Counted from the stretch's first letter, positions 28,906 through 39,500 are shown. The stretch: DNA of 64,000 bases from Caldora sp965222765 (GCA_965222765.1 CBDCVG010000006.1:1-64000), one strand, 5' to 3'. The notes: a model not told the origin generated them from the letters alone. Translations and numbers: made by a program.

Positions 28906-29122
28906 GGGCTTGCTGAATAAGTCGTAACTTTCGGGTTTGAATAGGTGGTAGGTGGTAGGTGGCAGGTGGTAGGTAAGGTTTTAGGTATTAGGTGTTAGGG
29001 AATTTTCCACGAAAGTGCAAGGTTTTTGAACTAAAAGATACCATTTCCTATGTAACTTGGGCTGGAAAAAAATGATTGAAAGCCTTGTAATGGCATAACT
29101 TCCACATTTATACAGCAAGCCC
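28906..29122 (+). mobile_element. MITE family B, copy 2
   Basis: A 217-bp element with ends gggcttgctgaataag and tacagcaagccc, flanked by a 6-bp direct duplication TATCTA (28900-28905 and 29123-29128). The interior has a heptamer array (ggtaggt / ggtatta) and otherwise resembles copy 1. Confidence 0.85.
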
Positions 29123-29128
29123 TATCTA

Positions 29129-29620
29129 AACATCCGCTTGAATATCGCTGAAGACGACATTGCGTTCAGCTTGCAACGAAACAGGCAATTACTGTCCATC
29201 TGGGAATGTGTCATCAAGGTCGAATTCCAAACTACCATCAATCCAGATTTTCAATTATGTCGTTCTTGCGTTCAAACTTAAACTAGATAGGTTTGATTAG
29301 CTACCCATTTTGTTGAACTTAAGGTTTTGGCTTTTTCCCCAGGAACTGCGTCTGGCAAATGGGTCACTAATGGAGGAAAGTTTGTTTGCCAATTAACACT
29401 AGATCATACTTTCAGTGCGTATGAAGAACGGGCATCTCTCAGTTAAGCTAGGAGAAATATCCTCACTAGAACTGGAGGTATCTCCAGGTTGGAAGTTTAG
29501 GGCAAAACCAATATCAGTTGCGTCCAGTAGTGGTCAACAGTTAGCTTGGCTAAGATGGTATGACCTTTAGTGGTAAAGTCACTGAAGTTAATAGCTAGGT
29601 AAAGCATCCTGGGTTTGCTT
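29129..29620 (-). pseudogene. Decayed thrombospondin-C-like domain
   Basis: Read on the minus strand, fragments in several frames match the domain found intact at 39823 and 46142: a piece like 'IWIDGSLEFDLD' near 29220-29260, a piece like the FALNFKP block near 29490-29510, and the DFTxxS-type block near 29570. Stop codons and frame changes occur throughout, so no protein is made. It lies at the downstream end of the LamG relic. Confidence 0.6.
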
Positions 29621-29629
29621 AACTGATTT

Positions 29630-32560
29630 ACTAATCAGCTGCAATATCTCCACTGGCCAGGATTTGGTTTCCAGTGAATTTCTTGATTTTCAGTCATCAT
29701 TGTGGTGATTCTCTGTTGTCCATTTGCTGAAATCAACTGGACGTCAACTGGGGGTTTAATACCAATAGGTTGAACTGCTCATCCCAGACAGCACCAACAA
29801 TGACCCCATGTTCATCATTAAGGGTTTCAAATCAGTTGCTACATTGCCATGACCTTTATCAAGGGGCCAATATCCCACTAAATCCTCTTCATAACCGGTC
29901 AATTTGTGGGTCATGGTCTTTTGAATTTCGTCAGGAGTCAGGGCTTTATCCCAGACCTGGACTTCCGTTATTTTACCGTTAAAGAAACGCTGATAATCAC
30001 GCCCAATATACACTGGGGTTAGCATCTTGATTGATGGTGCCACTATGAACGACACTATTGACTTCTTGGCCATCGACATAGAGACGGATGATTTGGCCAT
30101 CAAAGGTTCCGGCGTAATGATGCCATTTGGTGATGTCTACATTGGTTAACTCTAATTCTGTGGAACGCCAACCTCCTGAATAGATATAAAACTCTGCACA
30201 GTTTTAGTATTCAAATATGGGTACAGAACGTAAGAATCTCGCTTAGAGACTAACATCCCCTCGGCGGTTCCACTTGGGAGTCTTACTTTTTGCCCAACAT
30301 TGAAACGGTAATGGCATCGGTGGGGTTAGGAGGATTGTCAACTTGGACATAATCGTCGCTACCATCAAACCTTAAGACATATTGGAGGATCGCTGTCTCC
30401 TGTCGATGAGGGGGAATTGTAGGATCTTTCAACTGCCCCATACACTTTAGCCGTGGTTTTCGTTATTGGTATCATCACTAGCAGTATTGTTGGCAATATC
30501 ATTAAGAGGCCAATATCCCGCTAACCCATCTTCGTCTCCCTTGAGACGATGGAACATATCGTCTTTGATTTCTGTCTCGGTACGGACTTGATTCCACAGG
30601 CGGATTTCTGTGAGTTGTCCTTTAAACCACCAGGAATTGCATTGGGATCGCAAGCAATTCTGAACTGGGTTTTATCTACCACTAATGGCTTTACTATGGG
30701 GCGGTCTGCTTTGAGTTCCCCATCAACATAGATTTTGGCTGTGGTGCCATCATTAGTAATAGCGATATGTAATGCCACTTATTAGACTCTACGGCATTGG
30801 TAGGAGTGTGGTGGTTTATGTCAGTCTTTTCTGTCGTATGAAAGTCTAATGGTGAATTTCTCCTGAATTTTTTAACCACATCTGATAGTTACAACCAGGT
30901 TTCCCAAAAATAACCGCTCCATACACTGTTAGTACCATCACTCTTGAGCCAAACTTCTGCGGTATATTTCTCTACTCGTAGGGCTTGCTCATCCTCAACA
31001 GTAATGTAGTCATAATTACCATCGAAATATAAGACTGAATCAGTCTTATGATAGTCAAAGGCGTTAGCTTGGGTGAGAGTACTGAGGTCTACTTTGGGAG
31101 GTTCGGGTATGTTCTCTTCATAAATGGGTAACTGTTCATCCCAAACTGCCCCAACAATTGTCCCATGTTTATGATTAGAAGTTTTATCACTGGCGGTATT
31201 GCCATGACCTTTATCCAGGGGCCAATATCCCACTAAACCAGCTTCACTTCCGGTTAAAGGGTGTCAGCATTCCATCCTGAATTTCCGTAGCAGTCAGGGC
31301 TTTATCCCGCTAACCTGGATCTTCGTCTCATCTTGAGACGATGGAACAGGTATCGTCTTTGATTTCTGTCTCGGTAGCGGACTTTATTCCACATGCCGGA
31401 TTTGCACCTGTGATTGATTGTGCCACTATAAACCAGTTGGTATTGACTTCCATTGACCATCCGCATAGCAATTCTTAACTGGGTTTTGCCATCAAAGGTA
31501 CCGGCGTAATGATGCTTTACTATGGTGGCGATCTGCTTTGAGTTCCCCGTCTAACATAGATTTTGGCTGTAGTGCCAACCTCCTGATTAGATATATAGCG
31601 CATATGTTGCCACTTATTAGACTCTACGGCATTGGTAGGAGTGAAAGAATCCCGTTTATGTCAGTCTTTTCATGTCGTATGAAAGTCCACTTGGGGGTCT
31701 AAATTTCTGCCCAACAGGAACCGTATAACCAGCATCTGATGGGGTTAGGAGCCCGGTCAACCTTGACAAAATGACCGCTGTCATCAAACCTATGAGTACC
31801 ATCAGTCCCTTGAGCCAAACTTCTGCGGTATATTGTCGTCCACTCAGTATGGAGCTTGCTCATCCTCAACAGTAATGTAGTCAGCATTGCCATCGAAATA
31901 TAAAACGTGATTCCCGTTGTTGGTGTCATCACTAGCAGTATTGTTGGCGATATCATTAAGCCAGGCCAAAATGTGGTGTGAACCCATCTTCGTCTCCTAT
32001 GAGACGATTAATTAGATAGTTAACTAAGTGAATTCACGTAATCGGTAATGCAATTGATTCCACAGGCGGATATTTTTTTACATTTTATAACAATAGCCAA
32101 TTAAGTAGTAATGCTTTCAAATTGTTATTTGACAGGATAATTTTTAAACTGGAAGCTAGCTGCAAAGAAAGTTTTTTAGGATTATCTAGTCTTAGCTAGA
32201 TGTTACCACTTATTAGAATGCCAAAAAATTACGTAAGAGTATTCATTGATTAAGGAAAAATCTGCTACTAGCCGTATGATAGTCAATGGTAAATTTGTGC
32301 TGAAGTGTTTAACCTAGGATCTGATACGCACTCAACTGTCCCATGGTGACCGGTCCATCCAGTGAGAAGCATCACTCTTGAGCCAAACGTCTGCGAGTAT
32401 CCTTCGCTACTCGCTCAGGGCTTGACATCATCCTCAACAGTAATCTAGTCAGCACTGCCATCGAAAAACCGGGGTCAAACCCTGATTCTCTCGTTAGTTG
32501 TGTCATAATTTTGGCTGTAATGCCAGCAAAATGTGGTCGTCAGAATTCCGTTTATAGCAT
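29630..32560 (-). pseudogene. Relic of a multi-LamG-repeat protein
   Basis: On the minus strand several short open stretches encode LamG/concanavalin-A-like repeats: 'EVQVWDKALTPDEIQ ... GYWPLDKGHGN' (29756-30103), 'EIRLWNQVRTETEIKD ... GYWPLND' (30447-30653), 'GTNSVWSGYFWE' and 'VLYFDGNYDYITVEDEQAL' (30889-31233) and further copies at 31699-31956. Each LamG unit normally carries a 'FDGxxDYV' strand and a 'GYWPLD' end; both recur here at least three times, broken by stops, small insertions and shuffled order. From about 31.2 kb towards 32.5 kb the copies are increasingly scrambled. Probably one large surface adhesin gene that died. Confidence 0.75.
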
Positions 32561-33022
32561 TAAGTAGACAGTAAGAGTGGATAAACAAAAGCAATAGCAA
32601 TGGTTTTGATGATATTTTTTTATATTTTTTCAATAGCCAATTAAGTTGATAATGCTGTCAATATTTGTTACATCAGCCTCTAAGCCAAGGATACTTGATG
32701 ACCAAATGAAGCTAGCTGCAAACTCGAAAGTTTTTTAGGATTAGCAATCTTACGGTAGAGTCACAGTTTAAATGCACAAAACTTCTTTTATACGTAAGAT
32801 ATTACATTAATTTAAGGAAATGTTTTTTATCTAACTTAGGGTATAGAAAATTATGCTGAAGTGATTAGCCCCAGGACTTACGCACTTGTGAAGCAGGGTT
32901 AGTGTTAAATTGTCAGTGAGCAAATCTTGTGGGTTGGGTTGAGCCTGCGAAACAGTTTAAATGCACAAAACTTCTTTTATACGTAAAATTACCTTAGGGT
33001 ATAGAAAATTAAGGATTAGCCC
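32085..33022. repeat. Degenerate direct repeats upstream of the GT39-like gene
   Basis: Two segment pairs recur: one around 32085-32200 and 32605-32740 (shared 'caatagccaattaagt', 'gaagctagctgcaaa', 'aaagttttttaggatta'), and one at 32774-32875 and 32950-33022 (shared 'aaatgcacaaaacttctttt', 'gggtatagaaaatta'), the latter with a deletion in the second copy. No coding sense was found. Confidence 0.65.
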
Positions 33023-33059
33023 CAAAACCTAACACCTAACACCTAACACCTAGTTAAAT

Positions 33060-36000
33060 ATGCTCAAGATTAGTCCCCCCCTCACTACCTCATCTCCTCA
33101 AACTTCCGTAACCAACTTTAAGCAAAAGGGGATTAGTCGCAGTTGGGTTGTAGGGTTAGTGATTACTCTGGGTATTTTGCTAGGAACCCTCTGTTGTTCG
33201 ATTTGGGATCAAGTTCCTACTCCTACTTGCTTAATAAATTGGTCCTCTGAAGCTCAGTGGATTGGTTCAGCAGAACCCACTTATAGATTTTATGCTCGTC
33301 GTAGTTTCAACTTAGGAGATACCGAGGTAGGGGGATGGTTGCGCCTCAGTGCGGATAATGATTTTATTCTCTACGTCAATAATTTAGTCGTGGCTCGGGA
33401 AGTGAGCTCTTATGGGCAGATTCCTCGAAACAGTCTGGGATTAGGCAGTCAATTAAGTGATCCTTACCAGAATCTTAATGATAGTCGTCCCTATAGTTTG
33501 CGGGTGAGAGACTGGGTACAATGGTCATACCCCAAAGACTGGAAGTTAACTAACTACGTTGATTTAACTCCTTATCTGCATCCTGGGAAAAATGTCATTG
33601 CCCTAGAAGTGCAAAAAAGTCAGACTAATCCTCGCACTATTGTTGAAGGAGCGATTTATACCCCAGGTTCAGACTCATCAGTAATTAACTTAACGACTGG
33701 GGAAACACCTTGGCGTATTTCCACCTTAGCGGAGAATCAAGAGCAGTTACGTTGGTTTGATCGAGAATTTAATGATCTTAATTGGTCAGAAGCAGCAGTT
33801 CTTGGTCAACCAACCGAGACAACCTATAGTAGAGTTAGCCAACACTTATTTAAACAACCATTACTAGGAAATTGGATTACAGGCAATCAAAGCGAGCGCG
33901 GTGAAGTCTGGCTCAAGGGTACTTGGGAAGGGATGAGGGAGACGCGGAGACGCAGAGACACGGAGACGCGGAGAATTGACATTCCAACCAAAATTTCTTT
34001 CAACCAGCGGCAACGATCCTTTATTCGCTTTGCAGGTCAAGGAAATTATAGTCTCCTAATTAATGGCTCTTTAGTCAATCATGATGATACGGGAGACAAC
34101 CGATTATTACACTTATACGAAGTCACTAACTTACTCAAGCGTGACACCAATACCCTAACTGTGCGTTTATCCCGTCCTATTGAGACTGACGGTAAGAATA
34201 ATACTGGACTGGTAGGATTTTATTTAGATGGCTGGAGCGAAACGGAAACAGGAAATGCGATCGCACCTATTGTAACTGATGGTAATTGGATAACATCAAC
34301 TCAACCTTTCGAGGAGGCAGAAGGCAGGAGGCAGAAGGCAGGAGGCAGGAGGCAGGAGGCAGAAGGCAGGAGGCAGGGGGCAGAAGGCAGGAGGCAGGAG
34401 GCAGAGGGCAGGAGGCAGGAGGCAGAAGGCAGGAGGCAGGAGGCAGAATTAGTAAAGTCGGCAACGTTTCTCAGACAGCCTCACTTACAAGAATTTAAGC
34501 GTCAATTTGAGGGTAATGCGGCTTTAGGGAACTATCCCAAGTATCTCTGGCATCAGCTACTTTGGAGTTTAGGAGGTATATTCTTTGTCTTAATCGGGAC
34601 TTGGAGTCTTGGTAGATTGTTGCTTCAAAGAAGGCAGGAGCCAGGAACCAATCTCATTACTCATTACTCATTACTCATTACTCATTACTTAAAACGCGAT
34701 CGCATTTGGGATAGTTTGGCAGTAGGAACAATATTACTACTACCAGGAACCTTATTTTTGCTCGGTATTGGTTTACTCAAACATCGTTATGGCGAAGCTG
34801 AACTTGCTTTGCAATTCGCTCAACCTCAAAGTAATTTGCTAATCCTGTTGGCATTTTTGATAATTGTGGCGCTAACTTTGTTGTGGAGTTTAATTAGACT
34901 CCAAAGAAGGCAAAAGACAGAAGGCAGAGAGCAGAAGGTTATTACATGTACTCCGACGACAGAGCTTGCACTAAGCAATGGTAATTTTAAGCCAGAATTA
35001 TCAATAGAGTCTATAGAGGCTCTTGCAAAAGACTCTACAAGAAACATTAAGGAGCTAAAACCGGAGCATCCCAAAGTTGCACCAACAATAGTAGTGGGAG
35101 CATCTTGCTCCCTAGTTCAAGAAGGCAGAAGGCAGGAGGCAGGAGGCAGAAGGGAAGAAAGCTTGTACGGTAAGCTTTTTAACCGTTTTTCACTGCTGGG
35201 TTATTTCCGCCGAGCTGCACTAGAATCACCGAAAGCGAGCAAGCTAGAATTCGCCAAAGCGAGCAGGCTGGAGTTAGCCAAAGCGAGCAAGATGCTCGCA
35301 CTACCAATTTACAACAATTGGATAGTCCCTCTAAAACTGACTCATTGGTGGATTTTTACCAGTATTATTATTGTCGGTTTTGGGTTAAGGGTGTATCGCC
35401 TTGGCTTTGTTGATTTAGATCCAGATGCTAATGTTTCCCTTGACTGTGTGAGGGGAATCTTGCGTACTGGTGCGCCAATTTCCACCTCAGGAATTTGGTA
35501 TACCAGGGGACCATTCTATCATTATGCTTTGGCGCTTTGGTTGCGTTTAGTAGGAGATTCTGATCTTAATGCTGCTTTGTTCTCTGTCCTGTTGGGCACT
35601 GCAACCTTAGTGGTAATTTATTTTTTAGCTAAGCAAATCAGTGGCAAAGTCTGGATTGCTTTGTTAATTATGGCAGTATTAGCGATCGACCCCTGGGAAA
35701 TTTGGTACTCCCGTAATATCCGCTTCTATCAGATTACACAATTCCTCTATCTTTTAGGTTTTTGGGCATTTTTACCAGGATTTATTACCAGTCGCAAACC
35801 CCCCTACCAAGCTATTTGTTTTGTTAGTTTAACCTTAATGTTACTTACCCAGGAAGTAACGATTACCTTATTACCTGCTTTAGCTATTGGTGCTTTATAC
35901 TTCTATCTACCTTTTCGTTCAGCTTACGACTGGAAATTGCTCTTACCTTGCTGTCTGATGGCATTTATCTATGTCTATGATGGCATCTTTGTGATGATTA

Positions 36001-36893
36001 AATGCTTGACAGAAGTAGCAGGCTTATCATCTTTAACTACCAATTATCTCAAGCTTTACCTGGCTGGAGACATTACTTTCTTTACCACAGACTTCTTTGT
36101 CGGTTTTAACCGGATGAAGATTATTTATACGGTTTTCTTTTTGGCTGGATTCGTTTATTTTCTACTCCGTAGAAACAAAGTTAACATATTTTTGTATAGT
36201 TTAATTTTAATTGATATTATTTTTCTCACAATCGTAGTCTTCTTTGAAGGCTCTAGATATACTTATCCTCTCTACCCTCTATTTGTTTTACTCTCGATTT
36301 ACAGTGCTTGTCATTTAGCAGAACAGCTAGGAGAGAAACTGACGGCAATTTCCGATAACTTACTACCTTTTAAAGCAATAGCCGTTACCAGCATCCTCCT
36401 ACTATTACTCTTGAATATCGAACCTATCAGGGTACTCAGCAGCTATCAAGACTCAATTGCAGCTCGTCATATTCAGGTAACTGAATATATCAAAGTTCAC
36501 AAACAACCTGGAGATGTTGTCATCTCTAATGTACCTTCGGTTCACTCCAATGTTCTCGGAGGAGCAGACTATTTTATCCCCCATCGGATGTCCTTCTTTG
36601 ATGCCGCTTATTGGCTTGATGGAGAGTTAGTTGATCGTTGGGAAGGGGGTATTGTGGTGACTAATGCCGATCAACTGAGGGAAATTTTAGCACAAAACCA
36701 CCGAGTTTGGCTGCATCTGCTTTATGTACCCCAATTACCAAAAGATATAGAAATTGCTAAGTTTCACGATCTTTTAGAAACCTTAGGAGAGCCTGTATTA
36801 GAAACATTTGGCACAACTCTACGCCTCTGGAGTAGTGAAGATGGGGTACTGCCACGTCTTGTCAACCAAGGTAAAGATCTGGGTAGTTATTAA
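33060..36893 (+). CDS. GT39/PMT-like membrane glycosyltransferase with jelly-roll N-terminus and repeat-derived linker
   Basis: A 1277-residue membrane protein. After an N-terminal membrane anchor (about 30-50) come two beta-sandwich, galactose-binding-like stretches (about 60-220, with SADNDFILYVNNLVVAREV and PYLHPGKNVIALEV; and 320-400, with YSLLINGSLVNH). Further membrane segments lie at 495-520, 548-572 and 592-612. A GT-C, PMT-like domain starts about 760 (GLRVYRLGFVDLDPDANVSLD, with an acidic DxD-type loop near 785) and has some nine membrane helices. The region 290-750 is interspersed with low-complexity Arg/Gln/Glu-rich peptides encoded by heptanucleotide repeats and other genomic repeats, all in frame. 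It likely transfers sugar from a polyprenyl-phosphate donor; the acceptor is unknown. The GT4 and flippase-like genes follow on the same strand. The ATG follows a heptamer array with no clear ribosome site. Confidence 0.85.
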   Translation: MLKISPPLTTSSPQTSVTNFKQKGISRSWVVGLVITLGILLGTLCCSIWDQVPTPTCLINWSSEAQWIGSAEPTYRFYARRSFNLGDTEVGGWLRLSADNDFILYVNNLVVAREVSSYGQIPRNSLGLGSQLSDPYQNLNDSRPYSLRVRDWVQWSYPKDWKLTNYVDLTPYLHPGKNVIALEVQKSQTNPRTIVEGAIYTPGSDSSVINLTTGETPWRISTLAENQEQLRWFDREFNDLNWSEAAVLGQPTETTYSRVSQHLFKQPLLGNWITGNQSERGEVWLKGTWEGMRETRRRRDTETRRIDIPTKISFNQRQRSFIRFAGQGNYSLLINGSLVNHDDTGDNRLLHLYEVTNLLKRDTNTLTVRLSRPIETDGKNNTGLVGFYLDGWSETETGNAIAPIVTDGNWITSTQPFEEAEGRRQKAGGRRQEAEGRRQGAEGRRQEAEGRRQEAEGRRQEAELVKSATFLRQPHLQEFKRQFEGNAALGNYPKYLWHQLLWSLGGIFFVLIGTWSLGRLLLQRRQEPGTNLITHYSLLITHYLKRDRIWDSLAVGTILLLPGTLFLLGIGLLKHRYGEAELALQFAQPQSNLLILLAFLIIVALTLLWSLIRLQRRQKTEGREQKVITCTPTTELALSNGNFKPELSIESIEALAKDSTRNIKELKPEHPKVAPTIVVGASCSLVQEGRRQEAGGRREESLYGKLFNRFSLLGYFRRAALESPKASKLEFAKASRLELAKASKMLALPIYNNWIVPLKLTHWWIFTSIIIVGFGLRVYRLGFVDLDPDANVSLDCVRGILRTGAPISTSGIWYTRGPFYHYALALWLRLVGDSDLNAALFSVLLGTATLVVIYFLAKQISGKVWIALLIMAVLAIDPWEIWYSRNIRFYQITQFLYLLGFWAFLPGFITSRKPPYQAICFVSLTLMLLTQEVTITLLPALAIGALYFYLPFRSAYDWKLLLPCCLMAFIYVYDGIFVMIKCLTEVAGLSSLTTNYLKLYLAGDITFFTTDFFVGFNRMKIIYTVFFLAGFVYFLLRRNKVNIFLYSLILIDIIFLTIVVFFEGSRYTYPLYPLFVLLSIYSACHLAEQLGEKLTAISDNLLPFKAIAVTSILLLLLLNIEPIRVLSSYQDSIAARHIQVTEYIKVHKQPGDVVISNVPSVHSNVLGGADYFIPHRMSFFDAAYWLDGELVDRWEGGIVVTNADQLREILAQNHRVWLHLLYVPQLPKDIEIAKFHDLLETLGEPVLETFGTTLRLWSSEDGVLPRLVNQGKDLGSY
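34313..34446 (+). repeat. Heptanucleotide repeat inside the GT39-like coding sequence
   Basis: About 19 tandem units of ggcagga/ggcagaa. Three 7-bp units make 21 bp, so the protein carries a seven-residue period (GRRQEAE / GGRRQEA), residues about 419-463. The same motif occurs intergenically at 56417-56450 and, shorter, at 34905-34935 and 35128-35158 in this gene. Confidence 0.92.
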
Positions 36894-36894
36894 T

Positions 36895-37107
36895 TAGGTG
36901 TTAGGTGTTAGGTTGTAGGTTGTAGGTTGTAGGAAAATACAGGGGAGTATCCGAAAGTTGCATAAACGATAGTAGTGGGAGCATCTTGCTCCCTAGAATC
37001 ACCGAAAGGGAGCTTTCTTTGCCAAAATGGGATGCTCTCATTCGACAAGAAACTTATTAACCTAAAACCTAAAACCTAAAACCTAATACCTAATACCTAA
37101 TACCTAA
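36895..37107 (+). repeat. Heptanucleotide arrays and a palindromic repeat after the GT39-like gene
   Basis: Units of taggtgt/ttgtagg (36895-36935) and of aaaacct/taatacc (37061-37107) flank a segment (36968-37045) with 'gtagtgggagcatcttgctccct'. This segment also occurs in inverted or variant form at 50878-50940 and inside the GT39-like gene (35085-35110, 35228-35300). Confidence 0.8.
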
Positions 37108-37109
37108 AT

Positions 37110-37214
37110 CTATTGGTAACTAATCTCACTAAAAACTACTTCCTTCTGCGAGGCGTCAAACAAAGCAAAGCGCCCATCTTCAAACTCCCCCTCAACGTCA
37201 AATTCTAAGTTACC
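37110..37214 (-). pseudogene. 3' fragment of a thrombospondin-C-like domain gene
   Basis: On the minus strand this short stretch reads GNLEFDVEGEFEDGRFALFD then ASQKEVVFSEISYQ and a TAG stop. It is clearly homologous to the last third of the domain in the proteins at 39823 and 46142. The upstream part is gone. It lies just before the GT4 gene. Confidence 0.75.
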
Positions 37215-37287
37215 ATATATTACATTTCAATATACACATTATGGAAGTATGTCGTCTATTTATTCAATTAATCTATTAATTTAGATA

Positions 37288-38475
37288 ATGCAAAACAAAC
37301 ATATCTTAGTAATTACGTCAGTCTATCCCATGACCGAAGACGGACGAGATGGTGCTTTTATCAGAGAAACGGTGTTACGCTTACAGCCTACAGGAGCTAA
37401 ATTTAGTATCTTTGCTCCTGCCTATGAAGCCTCTCCCACCCATCTATTAGATGGCTGTATTATTCACCGTTTCCGCTATAGTCCTAAGCCTTGGGAAAAC
37501 TTTGTACGGGATGGAGCTCCTAGTAAGCTCCAAAAACAACCACTTCATTACATCTCTGCAATTTTATATATTCTGCTGGGGATGATTCAACTGTTTTGGG
37601 TATGCGGGAAAACCAAACCTGATTTGCTTCACGTCAATTGGCCTTTTCCTCATGGATTAATGGCTTGGCCAGCAAGTAAAATATTCCGTATTCCCATGGT
37701 CTTTACCTTTCACGGAACGGAACTGTTACTAGCAAAAAAATTTGGCTTTGTTGCTCATATCCTGCGTTGGTTGTTACCTCAAGCCTCTGTAGTCACCGCT
37801 AATTCTAGCTTTACCCAAAACTTGATACAATCTCTGGTTAATGTCCCTGTTAAAGTGATTCCTTATGGCTTAACCATTGAACCCAAACCTTCCCCAAAAC
37901 GCCCACTGGAAGCAACCCCCACTTTATTGTTTGTCGGTCGTTTAATCGAACGGAAAGGACTAAAATACTTATTAGAAGCACTACCTTTAGTATTAAAGGA
38001 GCGCTCAGTCAAATTAAGGATAGCAGGTAAAGGCGATCGCGAAGAAGAATTTAAAGATCTGTGTCAATCTTTAAACCTCAATCATCAGGTAGAATTTTTA
38101 GGATTCCTCAGCCGCGAAGTTTTAGCCCAAGAGTATGCCAATTGCGATATCTTCGTTTTTCCCTCAATTGTAGACAGCAAAGGGGAAAGTGAAGGACTCG
38201 GTATTGTTGCCATTGAAGCCCTTGCCCATCAAAAGCCAGTTATTGCCACTGGTAATGGCGGCATTCCTGATATTATTATCGCCAATAAAACAGGACTCCT
38301 AGTGCCAGAAAAAGATGTAACTGCTTTAGCTCAGGCTATTGTTGAATTACTAGCCAATCCCCAACAAGCAGCAGCCATGGGAAAAGCTGGCTTAGCTCAT
38401 ATCCAAGAACGATTTAGCTGGGAGCATATTCTTCCGATGTGGGAAAATGCTTTTCGACGAAGAAGATTAAATTGA
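37288..38475 (+). CDS. Family 4 glycosyltransferase
   Basis: A GT-B fold retaining glycosyltransferase of 395 residues. The N-terminal domain shows VITSVYPMTEDGRDGAFIRE and PDLLHVNWPFPHGL. The C-terminal nucleotide-sugar domain shows LLFVGRLIERKGLKYLLEAL, RIAGKGDREEEF and the EX7E motif ESEGLGIVAIEA, followed by VIATGNGGIPDII. Family 4 enzymes build surface polysaccharides or glycolipids; the sugar is not readable. The flippase-like gene starts 44 bp downstream, and the GT39-like gene is upstream on the same strand. Confidence 0.92.
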   Translation: MQNKHILVITSVYPMTEDGRDGAFIRETVLRLQPTGAKFSIFAPAYEASPTHLLDGCIIHRFRYSPKPWENFVRDGAPSKLQKQPLHYISAILYILLGMIQLFWVCGKTKPDLLHVNWPFPHGLMAWPASKIFRIPMVFTFHGTELLLAKKFGFVAHILRWLLPQASVVTANSSFTQNLIQSLVNVPVKVIPYGLTIEPKPSPKRPLEATPTLLFVGRLIERKGLKYLLEALPLVLKERSVKLRIAGKGDREEEFKDLCQSLNLNHQVEFLGFLSREVLAQEYANCDIFVFPSIVDSKGESEGLGIVAIEALAHQKPVIATGNGGIPDIIIANKTGLLVPEKDVTALAQAIVELLANPQQAAAMGKAGLAHIQERFSWEHILPMWENAFRRRRLN

Positions 38476-38519
38476 CTTTACCCATGTAATGACTTTTGTG
38501 CCCCGTCCCTTAACATTAA

Positions 38520-39500
38520 ATGAAATCTAAACTTATTCCCCTATTAAAAATAACCGTTAGCCTCGGGTTACTCATATTTGCGTTGATGCAAGTTGATTTG
38601 CAGCAAACATGGATCCAATTTCGACAGCTATCGCCCGTATTTGTCTTGATAGCACTAATTTACTACACAATTTTGCAATGGCTGAGTAGCTGGCGATGGC
38701 AGATAGTTTTACAGCAAACAGAGCATTTTGTACCTATGGATGTTCTGTTTACTAGTTATCTAGCAGGGATGTTCCTTAATACTTTTCTTCCAGGTAGTCT
38801 TGGAGGAGATGTTTATCGAGTCTATCGTGTGACTCAAGTAACCAAAGATTCACAAGTAGCCTTAGTCTCTGTCTTTTTAGAAAGATTTAGTGGCTTAGCT
38901 GTGCTATCAGCCATTGCTGCTCTGAGTTTGCCCCTAACTTTTAATTTAGTAGACAGTTGGGATGTGATTATTTTATGTTTTAGTATCGTCGCTGCTTTAG
39001 TTGGGGGTCTGATACTAATTATGACCCCTCAGTTATTGCATTGGGTAGAACCCTGGTTAGTTAAGTTAAGACTGGGAAGTTTGGCAGAACGCTTAGCCAA
39101 AATCCAGCGTCTGCTTCTACAATTTGTTCAGGACCGACGAGCTGTAGTTTCTTCTGTAATTCTGTCAGTCATTATCCATCTCGGCATCGTTCACTACCAC
39201 TATTTGATTGCCCAGCAACTGCAATTACCTATTTCTTTTTGGCAACTATTAGTTTTTGTTCCCATTGTCGCGGTGGTGACGGTGTTACCCATTTCTGTTG
39301 GTGGACTAGGGGTTAAAGAGGGATTATGGATTTATTTATTTGCCCAAATTGGTCTTAGTCCCGAACAAGCAGTGTTACTATCCCTAACTGTAACTTGGCT
39401 AGGATGGTTACTAAGTCTAGCAGGAGGAGGTTTATTATTGCTAGACGAGAGTAGGGATCAAATGGCAACCATGCAAGAAGAATTGAAAATTGAGAATTGA
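38520..39500 (+). CDS. Flippase-like / LPG-synthase TM-domain protein (UPF0104)
   Basis: An integral membrane protein of 326 residues with about eight hydrophobic segments. Family signatures are YLAGMFLNTFLPGSLGGDVYRVYR (about 81-104), FLERFSGLAVLS and, near the C-terminus, FVPIVAVVTVLPISVGGLGVKEGLWIYLF. The family resembles the transmembrane part of lysylphosphatidylglycerol synthase and AglD-like proteins and is often found beside glycosyltransferases, as here; lipid-linked sugar translocation is a guess. It ends the GT39-GT4-flippase run. Confidence 0.88.
   Translation: MKSKLIPLLKITVSLGLLIFALMQVDLQQTWIQFRQLSPVFVLIALIYYTILQWLSSWRWQIVLQQTEHFVPMDVLFTSYLAGMFLNTFLPGSLGGDVYRVYRVTQVTKDSQVALVSVFLERFSGLAVLSAIAALSLPLTFNLVDSWDVIILCFSIVAALVGGLILIMTPQLLHWVEPWLVKLRLGSLAERLAKIQRLLLQFVQDRRAVVSSVILSVIIHLGIVHYHYLIAQQLQLPISFWQLLVFVPIVAVVTVLPISVGGLGVKEGLWIYLFAQIGLSPEQAVLLSLTVTWLGWLLSLAGGGLLLLDESRDQMATMQEELKIEN

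Noticed and set aside
28700..29130. Possible CRISPR-like array suggested by regular short repeats
   Set aside because: The repeats are 6-8 bp heptamers and two MITEs; there are no 25-40 bp repeats with unique spacers and no cas genes anywhere in the window.
34267..34464. Proline/serine/cysteine-rich frame on the minus strand (LLPPASCLLPP repeats) and a second plus-strand frame over the same place
   Set aside because: The ggcagga repeat has no stop in any frame, so open frames appear automatically. The GT39-like frame is the one supported by flanking domains.
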